Positions 8,184-16,382 of a DNA stretch of 64,000 nt are shown piece by piece. The translations under genes were made by a program, and so were the position numbers. Source of the stretch: Microbacteriaceae bacterium (GTDB lineage Bacteria > Actinomycetota > Actinomycetes > Actinomycetales > Microbacteriaceae); contig JAHBTA010000007.1 in assembly GCA_019638805.1 (NCBI GenBank), positions 1-64,000 on the forward strand. The letters are read 5' to 3'. Each line of letters opens with the position of its first letter. The stretch's first letter is position 1. The notes beneath the pieces were generated by a model. It had not been told where the DNA came from. It was given only the letters and a program-made list of their open reading frames with translations, and ran no database searches.

Positions 8184-10373
8184 GTGACCGAGCTTGATGA
8201 CGCGCTGGCGCGAGTCACCGATGAGGGCCTTCGCGCCCAACTACAGGCAGGCATCGACGCGCTCACGCGACAGATGCGATTCGGCTTGGTGTTCGAACGT
8301 CATCTCCCCGAGTCGGTGCGCGCCTACGGCGCGCCGATCCGCCCCGGCGACGCCGTGCAGCTGCGCGCAGACGTCGGTGGCGCCGAGTACGTCGTGGAGA
8401 AGAGCACGACTCGGGCGGTGACCGCGCGCGATGCGGACGGCAACGTTGCCGAGTACAAGCCGCGCGAGCTTGTCGTGGTCAAGCGGTTCGGGGAGCCGGC
8501 ATATCCGGCGCTGCGCTCCGTCGACACCGTAGTGCGCAGTCAGGAGCGTCCGTTCCATTCGGTGATCAACGGGGAGAACTACCATGCGCTCCAGCTGCTC
8601 AGGTACCTCTATCGGGGCAAGGTCGACTGCATCTACATAGACCCGCCGTACAACACGGGCGCTAGCGACTGGAAGTACAACAACCGCTATGTCGATGGGC
8701 AAGACCGGTGGCGGCACAGCAAGTGGCTCTCGTTCATGGAGAAGCGGTTGACGGTAGCCCGAGACTTGCTCAAGCCCGATGGTGTGCTCATTGTGACCAT
8801 CGACGAGCACGAGGTACATCACCTTGGCGTCCTGCTTGAGCAGATTTTTCCCGGCTACCTCCACCAGACCGTCAGCATCGTTATCAACCCGAAGGGAACT
8901 GGGAAACTCAACTTCTCGAGGACGGCCGAGTACGCGATCTTCTGCATCCCCGACAACGGCGAGAACGTCATCCGGGGTTTGCCTGCCGACGAAGCGGAGC
9001 TGCTCGTCGGTAAGCGCACCAAGGAGTCGCAGGAATGGGACGCCGCCAACGACGCTGATGGCGCGTGGGAGGATGAGGCCACCGACGTCGCCGCGACGGA
9101 CCCCGACGACGAAGGCGCTGGCGACGACGAAGCGGACGAGGAGGACGAGGCAGAAGCCCTCGCCCGCACAGACCTTCCCTTCCCGGTCGAGGATCTGCCG
9201 CTCTGGGAGCTCCGGCACGCTCGGCGCCGTGGCGGAGAGTCGAGCTACCGACCGCAGCGGTGGCGGCAGTTCTACCCCCTCTACGTCGATGCGGCGACAG
9301 GACTTGTTGTACGAGCCGGCGAGGCCCCCCCGCTCACTGAAGAGCCGACGTTCGATCTCGTCGACGGACTGACACCTGTGTGGCCCATCGACTCCGAGGG
9401 AAACCAGCGCTGCTGGCGATACATCCCGTCAACCATGTCGGAGCTGATCGGGGAGGGTCGTGTCGTGCTCGGTCGCCCCTCCCCCGATGGTCGCGGCTGG
9501 ACGATCAACTACTGGACCCCGCGCGTCGACCGGAAGAAGTACAAGAACCTGTGGTGGAGCACCCTGCACGACGCCGGCACCCACGGAACCACTCTGCTGC
9601 ACAAGTTCCTCGAGCGTCGCGACGCCTTCCCCTTCCCTAAGTCGTTGTATGCGGTCCGCGACACGCTGCTGACCGTCGTGCGGGATCGCCCGAACGCCCT
9701 CATCCTCGACTTCTTCGCTGGCTCCGGGACGACACTTCACGCGACGGCGCTCATCAACGCTATGGACGGGGGCAGCCGTCAGGCGATCCTCGTAACCAAC
9801 AACGAAGTCTCGGCAAAGACCGCCACCGCGCTGCAGAAGAAGGGCCTACTGCCTGGCGACGACAAGTATGAAGCGCAGGGCATCTTCCGGCAGGCGACCA
9901 AGCCCCGAATTGAGGCGGCCCTGACCGGCCGAACCCCGAGCGGGAAGCCCGTGGCCGGCACCTACTTCGGGGGACGGCCGCACGCCGAAGGGCTCGAGGA
10001 GAACGTTGAGTTCTTCGACCTCATCTACCTCGACAGGGACGCAGTGCGCCGTGGCTCCGAGTTCGCTGCTATCGAACCGCTCCTGTGGCTCGCGGCCGGG
10101 GGCGTTGGAGAACGCGGCCATTCTGATGAGACAGCCGACTACTCGATTTCCGACAGCAGCAACTACGCGGTCCTCTTCCAGCGATCGGCCTACTCGGCAT
10201 TCGTCAAAGAGCTCCGTGACCTACCTCGGGTCACTCGCGTGTTCCTCGTCACCGATTCGGAACCTGCGTATCGGCAGATGGTGTCGCGACTGCCCGTGGG
10301 GCTCACATCGTCCATGCTGTACCGCGACTATCTTTCGAACTTCCGGATCAACACAGTAGAGGCGTACCGATGA
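8184..10373 (+). CDS. Type III restriction-modification DNA methyltransferase (Mod)
   Basis: 729 residues, start GTG 8184 after GGGAG. DPPYNTG at residue 153 (motif IV) comes before DFFAGSGTT at residue 509 (motif I), the order of beta-class N6-adenine methyltransferases typical of type III Mod subunits. The middle carries a very acidic insert (about residues 288-328, DPDDEGAGDDEADEEDEAEA) before the presumed target-recognition region. The stop overlaps the res start by 4 bp (ATGA). It should act both as methylase and as the specificity subunit of the complex with the next gene. The recognition site cannot be read from sequence. Confidence 0.93.
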   Translation: MTELDDALARVTDEGLRAQLQAGIDALTRQMRFGLVFERHLPESVRAYGAPIRPGDAVQLRADVGGAEYVVEKSTTRAVTARDADGNVAEYKPRELVVVKRFGEPAYPALRSVDTVVRSQERPFHSVINGENYHALQLLRYLYRGKVDCIYIDPPYNTGASDWKYNNRYVDGQDRWRHSKWLSFMEKRLTVARDLLKPDGVLIVTIDEHEVHHLGVLLEQIFPGYLHQTVSIVINPKGTGKLNFSRTAEYAIFCIPDNGENVIRGLPADEAELLVGKRTKESQEWDAANDADGAWEDEATDVAATDPDDEGAGDDEADEEDEAEALARTDLPFPVEDLPLWELRHARRRGGESSYRPQRWRQFYPLYVDAATGLVVRAGEAPPLTEEPTFDLVDGLTPVWPIDSEGNQRCWRYIPSTMSELIGEGRVVLGRPSPDGRGWTINYWTPRVDRKKYKNLWWSTLHDAGTHGTTLLHKFLERRDAFPFPKSLYAVRDTLLTVVRDRPNALILDFFAGSGTTLHATALINAMDGGSRQAILVTNNEVSAKTATALQKKGLLPGDDKYEAQGIFRQATKPRIEAALTGRTPSGKPVAGTYFGGRPHAEGLEENVEFFDLIYLDRDAVRRGSEFAAIEPLLWLAAGGVGERGHSDETADYSISDSSNYAVLFQRSAYSAFVKELRDLPRVTRVFLVTDSEPAYRQMVSRLPVGLTSSMLYRDYLSNFRINTVEAYR

Positions 10374-12877
10374 AGTTCGCGCTCCTCGGATTCCAAGAGA
10401 GCACAGCTGCCAAGGTGCTGCAGAACGTCCGGCTCAGCCTCGACGAGGTTTCACGGGTCGGGATCGACGGGGACGGGCAGGCGGTGACTCTCGTCGCCCC
10501 TACTGGCGCCGGCAAGACGGTCATGGCTGCGGCGGTGCTAGAGGCTCTGCTGGACGGCGACGCCGTCCACGCGAGCGATGACACGCTCACGGTCGTATGG
10601 CTCAGCGATCTGCCGAGCGTGAATGAGCAGACGCGGCGTCGTATCGCGTCTGCTTCAGACTCCCTCGAGCCTCGACTCGTCCAGATCGACAACTCGTTCC
10701 GAGGCTCGGAACTGGCACCAGGACATATCTACTTCCTCAACACCCAGAAACTTCGCGAATCCAGCCACCTCGTCGCCCCCGCGGAGAGCCCCGGCTACAC
10801 CATCTGGGAGATTCTGAACCGCACGATCGAGCGCGACCCGTCACGCTTCCTTCTGGTGATCGACGAGGCCCATCGCGGGATGGAGCAGGGCGCGGACAGC
10901 GGTCCCAACTCCATCATCCAGCGTTTCATCCTGGGCTCGGCCGACATGATCAAGAGCCCGACCATCCTCGGAATATCAGCCACCCCGAAGCGCTTCGATG
11001 ACCTGATCGCCGGCACATCGCGGACAGTGCGGAAGGCGACCGCCGAGATCTCCGAAGTCCGCACATCAGGACTCATCAAGCAACGCGCCATCGTTTGGCG
11101 ACCGCAGGCCGCCCTTGAAGATACCGAATGGGCGCTGCTGCAACGCGCGGCCCAGGATCTGCAGAATTTCGTTCTGCGGTGGCGGCGCTACTGCGACAAG
11201 CAGGGTGAGCCAGTTGTGGCGCCCGTGCTCGTCGTACAGGTGCAGGACAAGTCCGGAGACGCCATCTCGGCTACGGATCTGAACCAGGCCATTGAGCTCA
11301 TCGAAGAAGTGCTCGGCCCCCAGCACCCCGACGCGTTCGCGCACAGCTTCGGCGACGCGCCTGTTCCGCTCAGCATCGACGGCTCCAGGCGGCTGCGATA
11401 CCTCAAACCCGCCGACATCGACGCAGATCCGGAGGTCCGCGTCGTCTTCTTCAAGACGTCGCTCTCAACGGGATGGGATTGCCCGCGCGCCGAAGTGATG
11501 ATGTCCTTCCGCACCGCTCGGCAGTCGGACGCGATCGCACAGCTTGTCGGGCGCATGGTCCGCACTCCCCTGGCGCGCACCATCAGCGATGACGAGGTGC
11601 TCAACTCTGTCGCGCTCTACCTCCCCCACTACGACCGGGGCGCGGTGCAGGACATCATCAAGCAGCTCAAGGCCGGCGACCCCGACATCTTCCCAGCGAT
11701 CGACGCCGAAGAAGGCTCCCAGGCCGTCATCTGTGACCGCGATGAGGATGTCTTCGCACGAATCCAGCCAGCAGTCGACAACCTGCGAACCTACGTCGTC
11801 CCGCGACTCGAGCGACTCCCTCCGGTCCGCACGCTCGAGCTTCTGGCCGGCTGTCTTTCCGACTTCGAGCTGAGACCAGCCGCGCCCTCCGAAGTCACGG
11901 AGAGCCTCTTGCAGCTGCTCTGGGAGCAGCTGCAGACCAAGCGGGGTGAACAGGCATTCGAGAAGTCGATCCAGGACAGCAAGAAGATCGGCCTCAATGC
12001 CACGACGCTCGAGTACATCACCGGGGCTGTGAAGGACCGCACCATCCAGATCGAGTCAACCGCCCGTACGGTTGAGCGGCTCTACGACCAGGCTGGCAAC
12101 CGCGCCGGCGCGGGCCTGCACGAGCGGCTCTGGAGGAAGATCCTGGACACCGATTCGGAGATCACGCCCGACCAGGCCTACCTCCTCGTCATCGCGGTGA
12201 TTCGCCAGGACTCGACGCTCGACGCTCTCGAGGCCAGAGCGCGAGAAATGTTCGAGCAATGGCTAGGCGAATACCAGGAACAGATCGACAGTCTCCCCGA
12301 GCACGAACGCACCGAGGTCGAGCGGCTCCGCGAACGAATCCAAGTACCCACCGCGGGCGGCATGCACCTTCCCGTTTCGATTACCTCCAAACGAACCGAT
12401 CGCACCACCGATTGGCCGCGGCACCTCTACAAAGACGCGGACGACACCTACCCCGACCGCCTCACCGCGCCAGAGGAAGCGCTGCTCGAAGCAGAGCTCC
12501 ACACCGCAGATCTTGTCTGTTGGCTGAGGAACAGGCCCCGGCAGCGATGGGCACTCGCGTTTCCGTACGCAAAGTCCGCGACCGAACTCGCGCCCGCCTA
12601 CCCCGACTTCCTCTTCTTCCACGATGTCGGCGGGACCGTGGTCGTCGACCTCATCGACACCCACGGCATTCACCTGGACGACGCGGCCGCCAAGGCGAGG
12701 GGTCTCGCCACGTACGCCAAGACGCACGGCCATCGGTACCGGCGCCTGGAAATGGTGATCTACGACGAGGAAGACAGACGCAAGACGCTCAACCTCAGAT
12801 CGGTCGCGGTCCGTGATCAGGTGCTAAAGGTCACGACTCGCGAGCACCTGCAAGCTCTGTACGACATCGTCAGCTAG
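10370..12877 (+). CDS. Type III restriction-modification helicase/endonuclease subunit (Res)
   Basis: 835 residues, translationally coupled to mod. Helicase motifs: Walker A APTGAGKT (residues 43-50), DEAH (residues 165-168), SAT in ILGISATPKRF, and motif VI in AIAQLVGRMVRTP. The C-terminal region has the nuclease-like strand pair YPDFLFFHD ... VVVDLIDTHG followed by AKARGLATYAKTHG. A canonical (D/E)xK lysine is not obvious; the DxHG form is shared, as I recall it, by a subset of Res-like proteins. Expected role: ATP-driven translocation and cleavage of unmethylated DNA. Confidence 0.9.
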   Translation: MKFALLGFQESTAAKVLQNVRLSLDEVSRVGIDGDGQAVTLVAPTGAGKTVMAAAVLEALLDGDAVHASDDTLTVVWLSDLPSVNEQTRRRIASASDSLEPRLVQIDNSFRGSELAPGHIYFLNTQKLRESSHLVAPAESPGYTIWEILNRTIERDPSRFLLVIDEAHRGMEQGADSGPNSIIQRFILGSADMIKSPTILGISATPKRFDDLIAGTSRTVRKATAEISEVRTSGLIKQRAIVWRPQAALEDTEWALLQRAAQDLQNFVLRWRRYCDKQGEPVVAPVLVVQVQDKSGDAISATDLNQAIELIEEVLGPQHPDAFAHSFGDAPVPLSIDGSRRLRYLKPADIDADPEVRVVFFKTSLSTGWDCPRAEVMMSFRTARQSDAIAQLVGRMVRTPLARTISDDEVLNSVALYLPHYDRGAVQDIIKQLKAGDPDIFPAIDAEEGSQAVICDRDEDVFARIQPAVDNLRTYVVPRLERLPPVRTLELLAGCLSDFELRPAAPSEVTESLLQLLWEQLQTKRGEQAFEKSIQDSKKIGLNATTLEYITGAVKDRTIQIESTARTVERLYDQAGNRAGAGLHERLWRKILDTDSEITPDQAYLLVIAVIRQDSTLDALEARAREMFEQWLGEYQEQIDSLPEHERTEVERLRERIQVPTAGGMHLPVSITSKRTDRTTDWPRHLYKDADDTYPDRLTAPEEALLEAELHTADLVCWLRNRPRQRWALAFPYAKSATELAPAYPDFLFFHDVGGTVVVDLIDTHGIHLDDAAAKARGLATYAKTHGHRYRRLEMVIYDEEDRRKTLNLRSVAVRDQVLKVTTREHLQALYDIVS

Positions 12878-12936
12878 CACTGGTATGCAACCGGGCCTCG
12901 GGATGTAGCCGCCCAGCGTCGTCATGAACTAGGGCG

Positions 12937-12997
12937 CGACTACTCTGCGTAGTCGAGTGGGTCCCCTGTGGGGGTCTCATGGTGGCTCAGACCACCA
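12937..12997 (+). terminator. Two hairpins between res and the sigma4-like gene
   Basis: CGACTAC-TCTGC-GTAGTCG (12937-12955) and TGGTGG-CTCAGA-CCACCA (12980-12997) lie between the convergent res and 13080-13313 genes. Neither has a T-tail. Their placement fits bidirectional termination. Confidence 0.4.
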
Positions 12998-13079
12998 GGC
13001 GGCGGGTCGTTTCGGGATGATCCGTCCCCAGGCGGGGTCGGTCCCATCCCAGCGGGATTCGGCCCCGCCGTCATCGGCC

Positions 13080-13313
13080 CTAGGTGCCGGCGCATTCGCG
13101 GGTCGCGGTGCGGAGGGCGCGTCGGGCTCGGTGGGCGATGACGGCCGCCTCGGAGTGGCTGACGCCGAGGTAGCGTGCGAGCTGCCGGTGGTCGAGGCCT
13201 TCGACATCGAGGTACCACAGCACGGCTCGTTGTTCGTCGGGCAGGGTGCGCATGGCGGCGCCGACGCGAGGGTCGGTATCGGTATCGGTGTCGCCGGGCG
13301 TGCGGGTGGTCAC
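13080..13313 (-). CDS. Stand-alone sigma-70 region 4-like protein (77 aa)
   Basis: MRTLPDEQRAVLWYLDVEGL, then DHRQLARYLGVSHSEAAVIA and HRARRALR match sigma region 4 of ECF factors (lp...r.v..L....g.s..EiA..lgvs.gtv.sr..rAr..Lr). Region 2 is missing, so it cannot be a full sigma factor; it is better seen as a small HTH regulator. The N-terminus holds a short DTDTDTD run. No partner is obvious. Confidence 0.65.
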   Translation of the reverse strand: MTTRTPGDTDTDTDPRVGAAMRTLPDEQRAVLWYLDVEGLDHRQLARYLGVSHSEAAVIAHRARRALRTATRECAGT

Positions 13314-13511
13314 GGGTGGCCTCTTCGGGGTCGGGCGCGGGTTCGCGGGAACGCTACTGGCTCCCCCGGTGCTGGCGTCGGAAGTCTCAGCGGATGCGGA
13401 GGGTCGGCTACCCGGGTAGCCCGCTTTTCGGGGGATGCCGCGACGGGCCGGAGCGGTGGCAGGATTCGCTCACGTCGACAGGTGTGCTGCCGACCGGAAA
13501 GCGGGTGCAGG

Positions 13512-13910
13512 ATGTCCGATTCCACCTCCGATCGGCTGACCGCCGCCCAGAGGGCCATCTACGACGACCTGGTGGCAGACTTCCGCACTACCCACGGCGC
13601 GGTGGGGCTTGCCGAGGCGGGCACGCCGTCGCCGGACGTGTGTCTCATGTACCTGCGGGACGCGAGGGATGCCGGCCGTGCTCTGCGCGTCTGGACCGGC
13701 CTGGTGATCCTGGTGGGCGTGATGACCGTCGTGCTTCTCGGGGGTGCGGTCGTACTGTTCTTCGTCGGTCAGGGTGTGACCGCCGCTGTCGCGGCGGCAG
13801 GCTCGCTCGTGTCCGGCGCCGGTGCGAAGTTCCTCGTCGATCAGCGCGCTGATGCTCGCGATCGGCGCGAGGCGCAGCGTGCCGCGTACAGGGATCTTGG
13901 CTGTCCCTGA
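13512..13910 (+). CDS. Hypothetical membrane protein (132 aa)
   Basis: A cytosolic helical N-terminus (TAAQRAIYDDLVADFRTTHG) is followed by two closely spaced hydrophobic helices (LVILVGVMTVVLLGGAVVLF and VTAAVAAAGSLVSGAGAKFL) and a charged tail. I chose ATG 13512 because it opens a plausible protein sequence; the frame is open much further upstream but reads as noise. The 2-TM layout with cytosolic ends resembles small membrane effector-like proteins, but no family was recognised. Confidence 0.6.
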   Translation: MSDSTSDRLTAAQRAIYDDLVADFRTTHGAVGLAEAGTPSPDVCLMYLRDARDAGRALRVWTGLVILVGVMTVVLLGGAVVLFFVGQGVTAAVAAAGSLVSGAGAKFLVDQRADARDRREAQRAAYRDLGCP

Positions 13911-13966
13911 GCGTTTCGTGAGGGCGGCAGGGCTAGCATGGGGCGATCCGCTGCCAGGAGGCCCTG

Positions 13967-14533
13967 ATGAGTGCTCGACCGTCGCGTTCTGCTGACGACG
14001 GGAAGTCGGTGCCCAGCGCCGAGCGGGCGGCGATGTACGAGCTTGCGGTTGAGTCCGGGGCGCGGGCGGTCGCGAGCCAGGCGCAGGAGCTCGAGGGCAT
14101 GCGCAATCGTGCGGTGGCGTTCTTCGCGTTCACGGCGGCGACGGTCGGTTTTCTTCTGGGTACCGGACTGAACCAGGCCACCGACACGACGGGTGCGGTG
14201 ATCCAGTCCCGCGACTGGGTGTTCTACACGCTCGCCGGCGTCGGCACGGGCCTCTCCGCGTTGGCGCTGGTCGCGCTGATCGCGATCACGATCCCGGGGA
14301 TCAGATTCCGCCTTCGGGTTGACGCTGAGGAACTGTGGAACTACATCGAGGGTGACCCGCCCGTGGCGTCTCGAGCGGTCCTGCTTCGCACGCTCGCCCA
14401 GACGACGTACCCCACGATGTTCGAGGAGAATGCTAAGGCGCTCGGCCACGTTCGGCGGCTGTATCGGCTGCTGCTGATCTCGGGCACGCTTGCTCTCGCC
14501 GCCTGGGTCGCCCTCGTCTGGCAGTTCGCCTGA
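13967..14533 (+). CDS. Hypothetical multi-pass membrane protein (188 aa)
   Basis: Hydrophobic helices at about residues 48-68 (AVAFFAFTAATVGFLLGTGL), 84-112 (VFYTLAGVGTGLSALALVAL) and 165-185 (LLISGTLALAAWVALVWQF). A predicted soluble loop with EELWNYIEGDPP lies between the second and third. It is preceded by GGAGG-like bases. The pattern resembles small membrane proteins of defence contexts (SLATT-like), but that is only a resemblance. It lies 56 bp after the previous membrane gene and may be co-transcribed with it. Confidence 0.65.
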   Translation: MSARPSRSADDGKSVPSAERAAMYELAVESGARAVASQAQELEGMRNRAVAFFAFTAATVGFLLGTGLNQATDTTGAVIQSRDWVFYTLAGVGTGLSALALVALIAITIPGIRFRLRVDAEELWNYIEGDPPVASRAVLLRTLAQTTYPTMFEENAKALGHVRRLYRLLLISGTLALAAWVALVWQFA

Positions 14534-14537
14534 CCTG

Positions 14538-15083
14538 ATGGTCAGCGATGGGGAGCGACCCGCCGCAGGCGGGTCAAAGCAGCGGGGAAGACCCACCTCT
14601 CCCGTGCCGAAGACATTCGGCGTTGCGGACGGGAAGGGAAAGCCGAAGCGGAAGGACCCGAGGCCCAAGGACCCGAAGCGCAACGACCCGAAGCCCAAGG
14701 ACCCGAAGCCCAAGGACCCGAAGCGCAACGACCCGAAGACAGACGAGCCCCCGGACCTCGCTCCCCCTGAGCCGGTCGGGAAGAACATCGACGAGACGAT
14801 GCTCGACCGCGGGATCATCCGGGGCCAGATTCGTCAGATCGCCCGACTCTCCGGCGTTACTCAGAAGGACGCGAGGGCGGTGGTGCTGTCGATGATCCGA
14901 CTAGGCCACGTTCGGGTCGGGGAGACCCCGGGCGGGTCTCCGCTGCTCCTTACCGGCCGCGTGGTGCGCGTGAGGAGCCGCAACCAGGTCGGCCTATCGC
15001 TTCGTGGCAGAAGGGTCGTCCAGCCCAACAGCGGCCGCATCGCGGGGAGGGCTATCTCATGGCGCGGGACGCCCGAGGGCTGA
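14538..15083 (+). CDS. Lys/Asp/Pro-repeat protein with C-terminal winged-helix-like domain
   Basis: About 181 residues from ATG 14538, four bases after the previous stop. Residues ~35-70 are a tandem KDPKPKDPKRNDPK-type repeat encoded by near-identical 15-bp units (about 14654-14745). The rest (IIRGQIRQIARLSGVTQKDA then VVLSMIRLGHVRVGETPGG) could fold as a small winged helix (RQIARLSGV ... GHVRV). A flexible, charged linker next to a DNA-binding-like domain suggests a nucleoid or regulatory role, but this is inference. The repeat copy number may vary between strains. Confidence 0.5.
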   Translation: MVSDGERPAAGGSKQRGRPTSPVPKTFGVADGKGKPKRKDPRPKDPKRNDPKPKDPKPKDPKRNDPKTDEPPDLAPPEPVGKNIDETMLDRGIIRGQIRQIARLSGVTQKDARAVVLSMIRLGHVRVGETPGGSPLLLTGRVVRVRSRNQVGLSLRGRRVVQPNSGRIAGRAISWRGTPEG

Positions 15084-15096
15084 ACACCGGGACGCC

Positions 15097-15681
15097 CTAG
15101 CTGCTCCTCCCGTCGCTGAGGCGGGCGCGTTCGATTGCGCGGTAGACGGTGGCGCGGGAGACGTTGTACATCTCCGCGATTTCGCCGGAGGTGTGGCGCC
15201 CATCGTGGTGCATGGCGACCAGCGCCGCTTCCTGCTTCGCGGTGAGCTTGGGCTTCTTGCCCTTGAGGCGGCCTTTCGTTTTCGCGACCGCCATCCCTTC
15301 GCGGGTGCGGGCTCGGATCAGGTCCGCCTCGAACTCGGCCACCATGCCGAGCACGTTGAACAGCAGTCGCCCTACGGGGTCGGCCGGGTCGTAGATCGCC
15401 CCGCCGAGGTTCAGTGCGACCCCCTTCGCGGTGAGCTCGTCCGCGATGTCGCGTGCGTCGGGAAGCGATCGCGCCAGGCGGTCCAGCTTCGTCACCACGA
15501 GGGTGTCGCCGGCCCGCACCGCGGCGAGGGCCTTGTCCAGTCCGGGGCGTGAGCGGTTCGTTCCGGTGAGGCCGTGGTCGACGTGGATGTTGCCCGCGGC
15601 GACGCCGAGACCGGCCAGCGCATCGCGTTGGGCCGTCAGGTCTTGGTCGGCGGTCGAGACGCGGGCGTATCCGATGAGCAC
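15097..15681 (-). CDS. Serine recombinase (resolvase/invertase family)
   Basis: 194 residues. The N-terminal catalytic domain has MLIGYARVSTADQ with the nucleophile Ser9, LTGTNRSRPGLDKAL, and VVTKLDRLARSLPDA with the active-site Arg residues, then the long E helix. The C-terminal HTH_7 (SGEIAEMYNVSRATVYRAIE) binds DNA. Length matches Tn3-type resolvases and DNA invertases. Probable role: multimer resolution of the plasmid or resolution of a transposon. The upstream region 15682-16166 has no gene and holds a 20-bp palindrome, so it is the natural place for a res site. Confidence 0.93.
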   Translation of the reverse strand: MLIGYARVSTADQDLTAQRDALAGLGVAAGNIHVDHGLTGTNRSRPGLDKALAAVRAGDTLVVTKLDRLARSLPDARDIADELTAKGVALNLGGAIYDPADPVGRLLFNVLGMVAEFEADLIRARTREGMAVAKTKGRLKGKKPKLTAKQEAALVAMHHDGRHTSGEIAEMYNVSRATVYRAIERARLSDGRSS

Positions 15682-16166
15682 TCCCCCACCCTGCCCGATG
15701 GACGTCCCTTCACCGGGCAGGCACGCGGGCGGGGTTAACGAGACACCGCCGGGGCTGATCGGACGGGGCTCGCCCCGGGTGCCGCGATGTCTCGTAGAAC
15801 GATCGGCTACCGGGCACCTAGCTGAACTGGGAGTGGAGGGCGCGAAGTGTCCGGGAGGGGTGCCCCGCGCGGCCGCGCAGCGGACGTGCGAGGCGGGTCC
15901 CCGTCAGCCGGAAATCCGCGGATTTCCGAGCGCCGGGAACGGAACGAACGCAGCGACCTACTCTCCCCGTGCCGAGCCAGCGCGGTCACTGACCGGCGAG
16001 CGGTCGCTGCACACATGGTGGGCATGAGGATCGACACTCGCTGGCCCCACGGAACTGTTCACCCCCACCGAGAGCTCGCTGAGCACCAGTTCGACCAACG
16101 CAGGGCCCTCGCCGCGCATGTAGGGGGTAGGCGCGCCTCGCGCCAGAGTTGAGAACGGAGTCTGGC
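15682..16166 (+). promoter_or_regulatory. Gene-free region with a perfect 20-bp palindrome (15909-15928), candidate res/control site
   Basis: About 480 bp without a supported gene upstream of the recombinase. CGGAAATCCG followed directly by CGGATTTCCG at 15909-15928 is a perfect palindrome. Resolvase genes normally sit next to their res site, so this region may hold it and the recombinase promoter. No further subsites were resolved by eye. Confidence 0.4.
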
Positions 16167-16382
16167 GTGGCGAAGAAGAAGAAGAAGCGCGCAGCGGCGC
16201 GGCTGACACTGGGGGAGCGTCTTGCGGCGGCGGTCCTCGTTGTGGAGATGCTGACTCTCCTCGTGGGGCCCACTTCGGGGCCGGGGGCTGAGACGCACCG
16301 AGGGGACCCGGTGTGCGTTCCGGGTCCCCTCAGCGTTGCGGTGCTACCTCCTGCGCCGTCACGGTGGCGTCAGGACTGGTAG
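16167..16382 (+). CDS. Possible small basic membrane protein (71 aa)
   Basis: GTG 16167 follows GGAG by 6 nt. The product starts with a lysine run (AKKKKKRAAA), then a hydrophobic stretch LAAAVLVVEMLTLLVG. The last third overlaps a strong hairpin (16300-16331) and the 3' end of the convergent surface-protein gene, so the real gene may be non-functional or absent. Confidence 0.35.
   Translation: MAKKKKKRAAARLTLGERLAAAVLVVEMLTLLVGPTSGPGAETHRGDPVCVPGPLSVAVLPPAPSRWRQDW
16300..16331 (-). terminator. 12-bp GC-rich hairpin terminator of the surface-protein gene
   Basis: GAGGGGACCCGG and CCGGGTCCCCTC around an 8-nt loop, 38 bp beyond the stop of the minus-strand gene ending at 16370. There is no T-tail, as is common for actinobacterial terminators. 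Confidence 0.75.

Noticed and set aside
8241-9218. Minus-strand frame of 325 codons inside mod
   Set aside because: Antisense shadow of a gene with clear methylase motifs; no ribosome site or domain.
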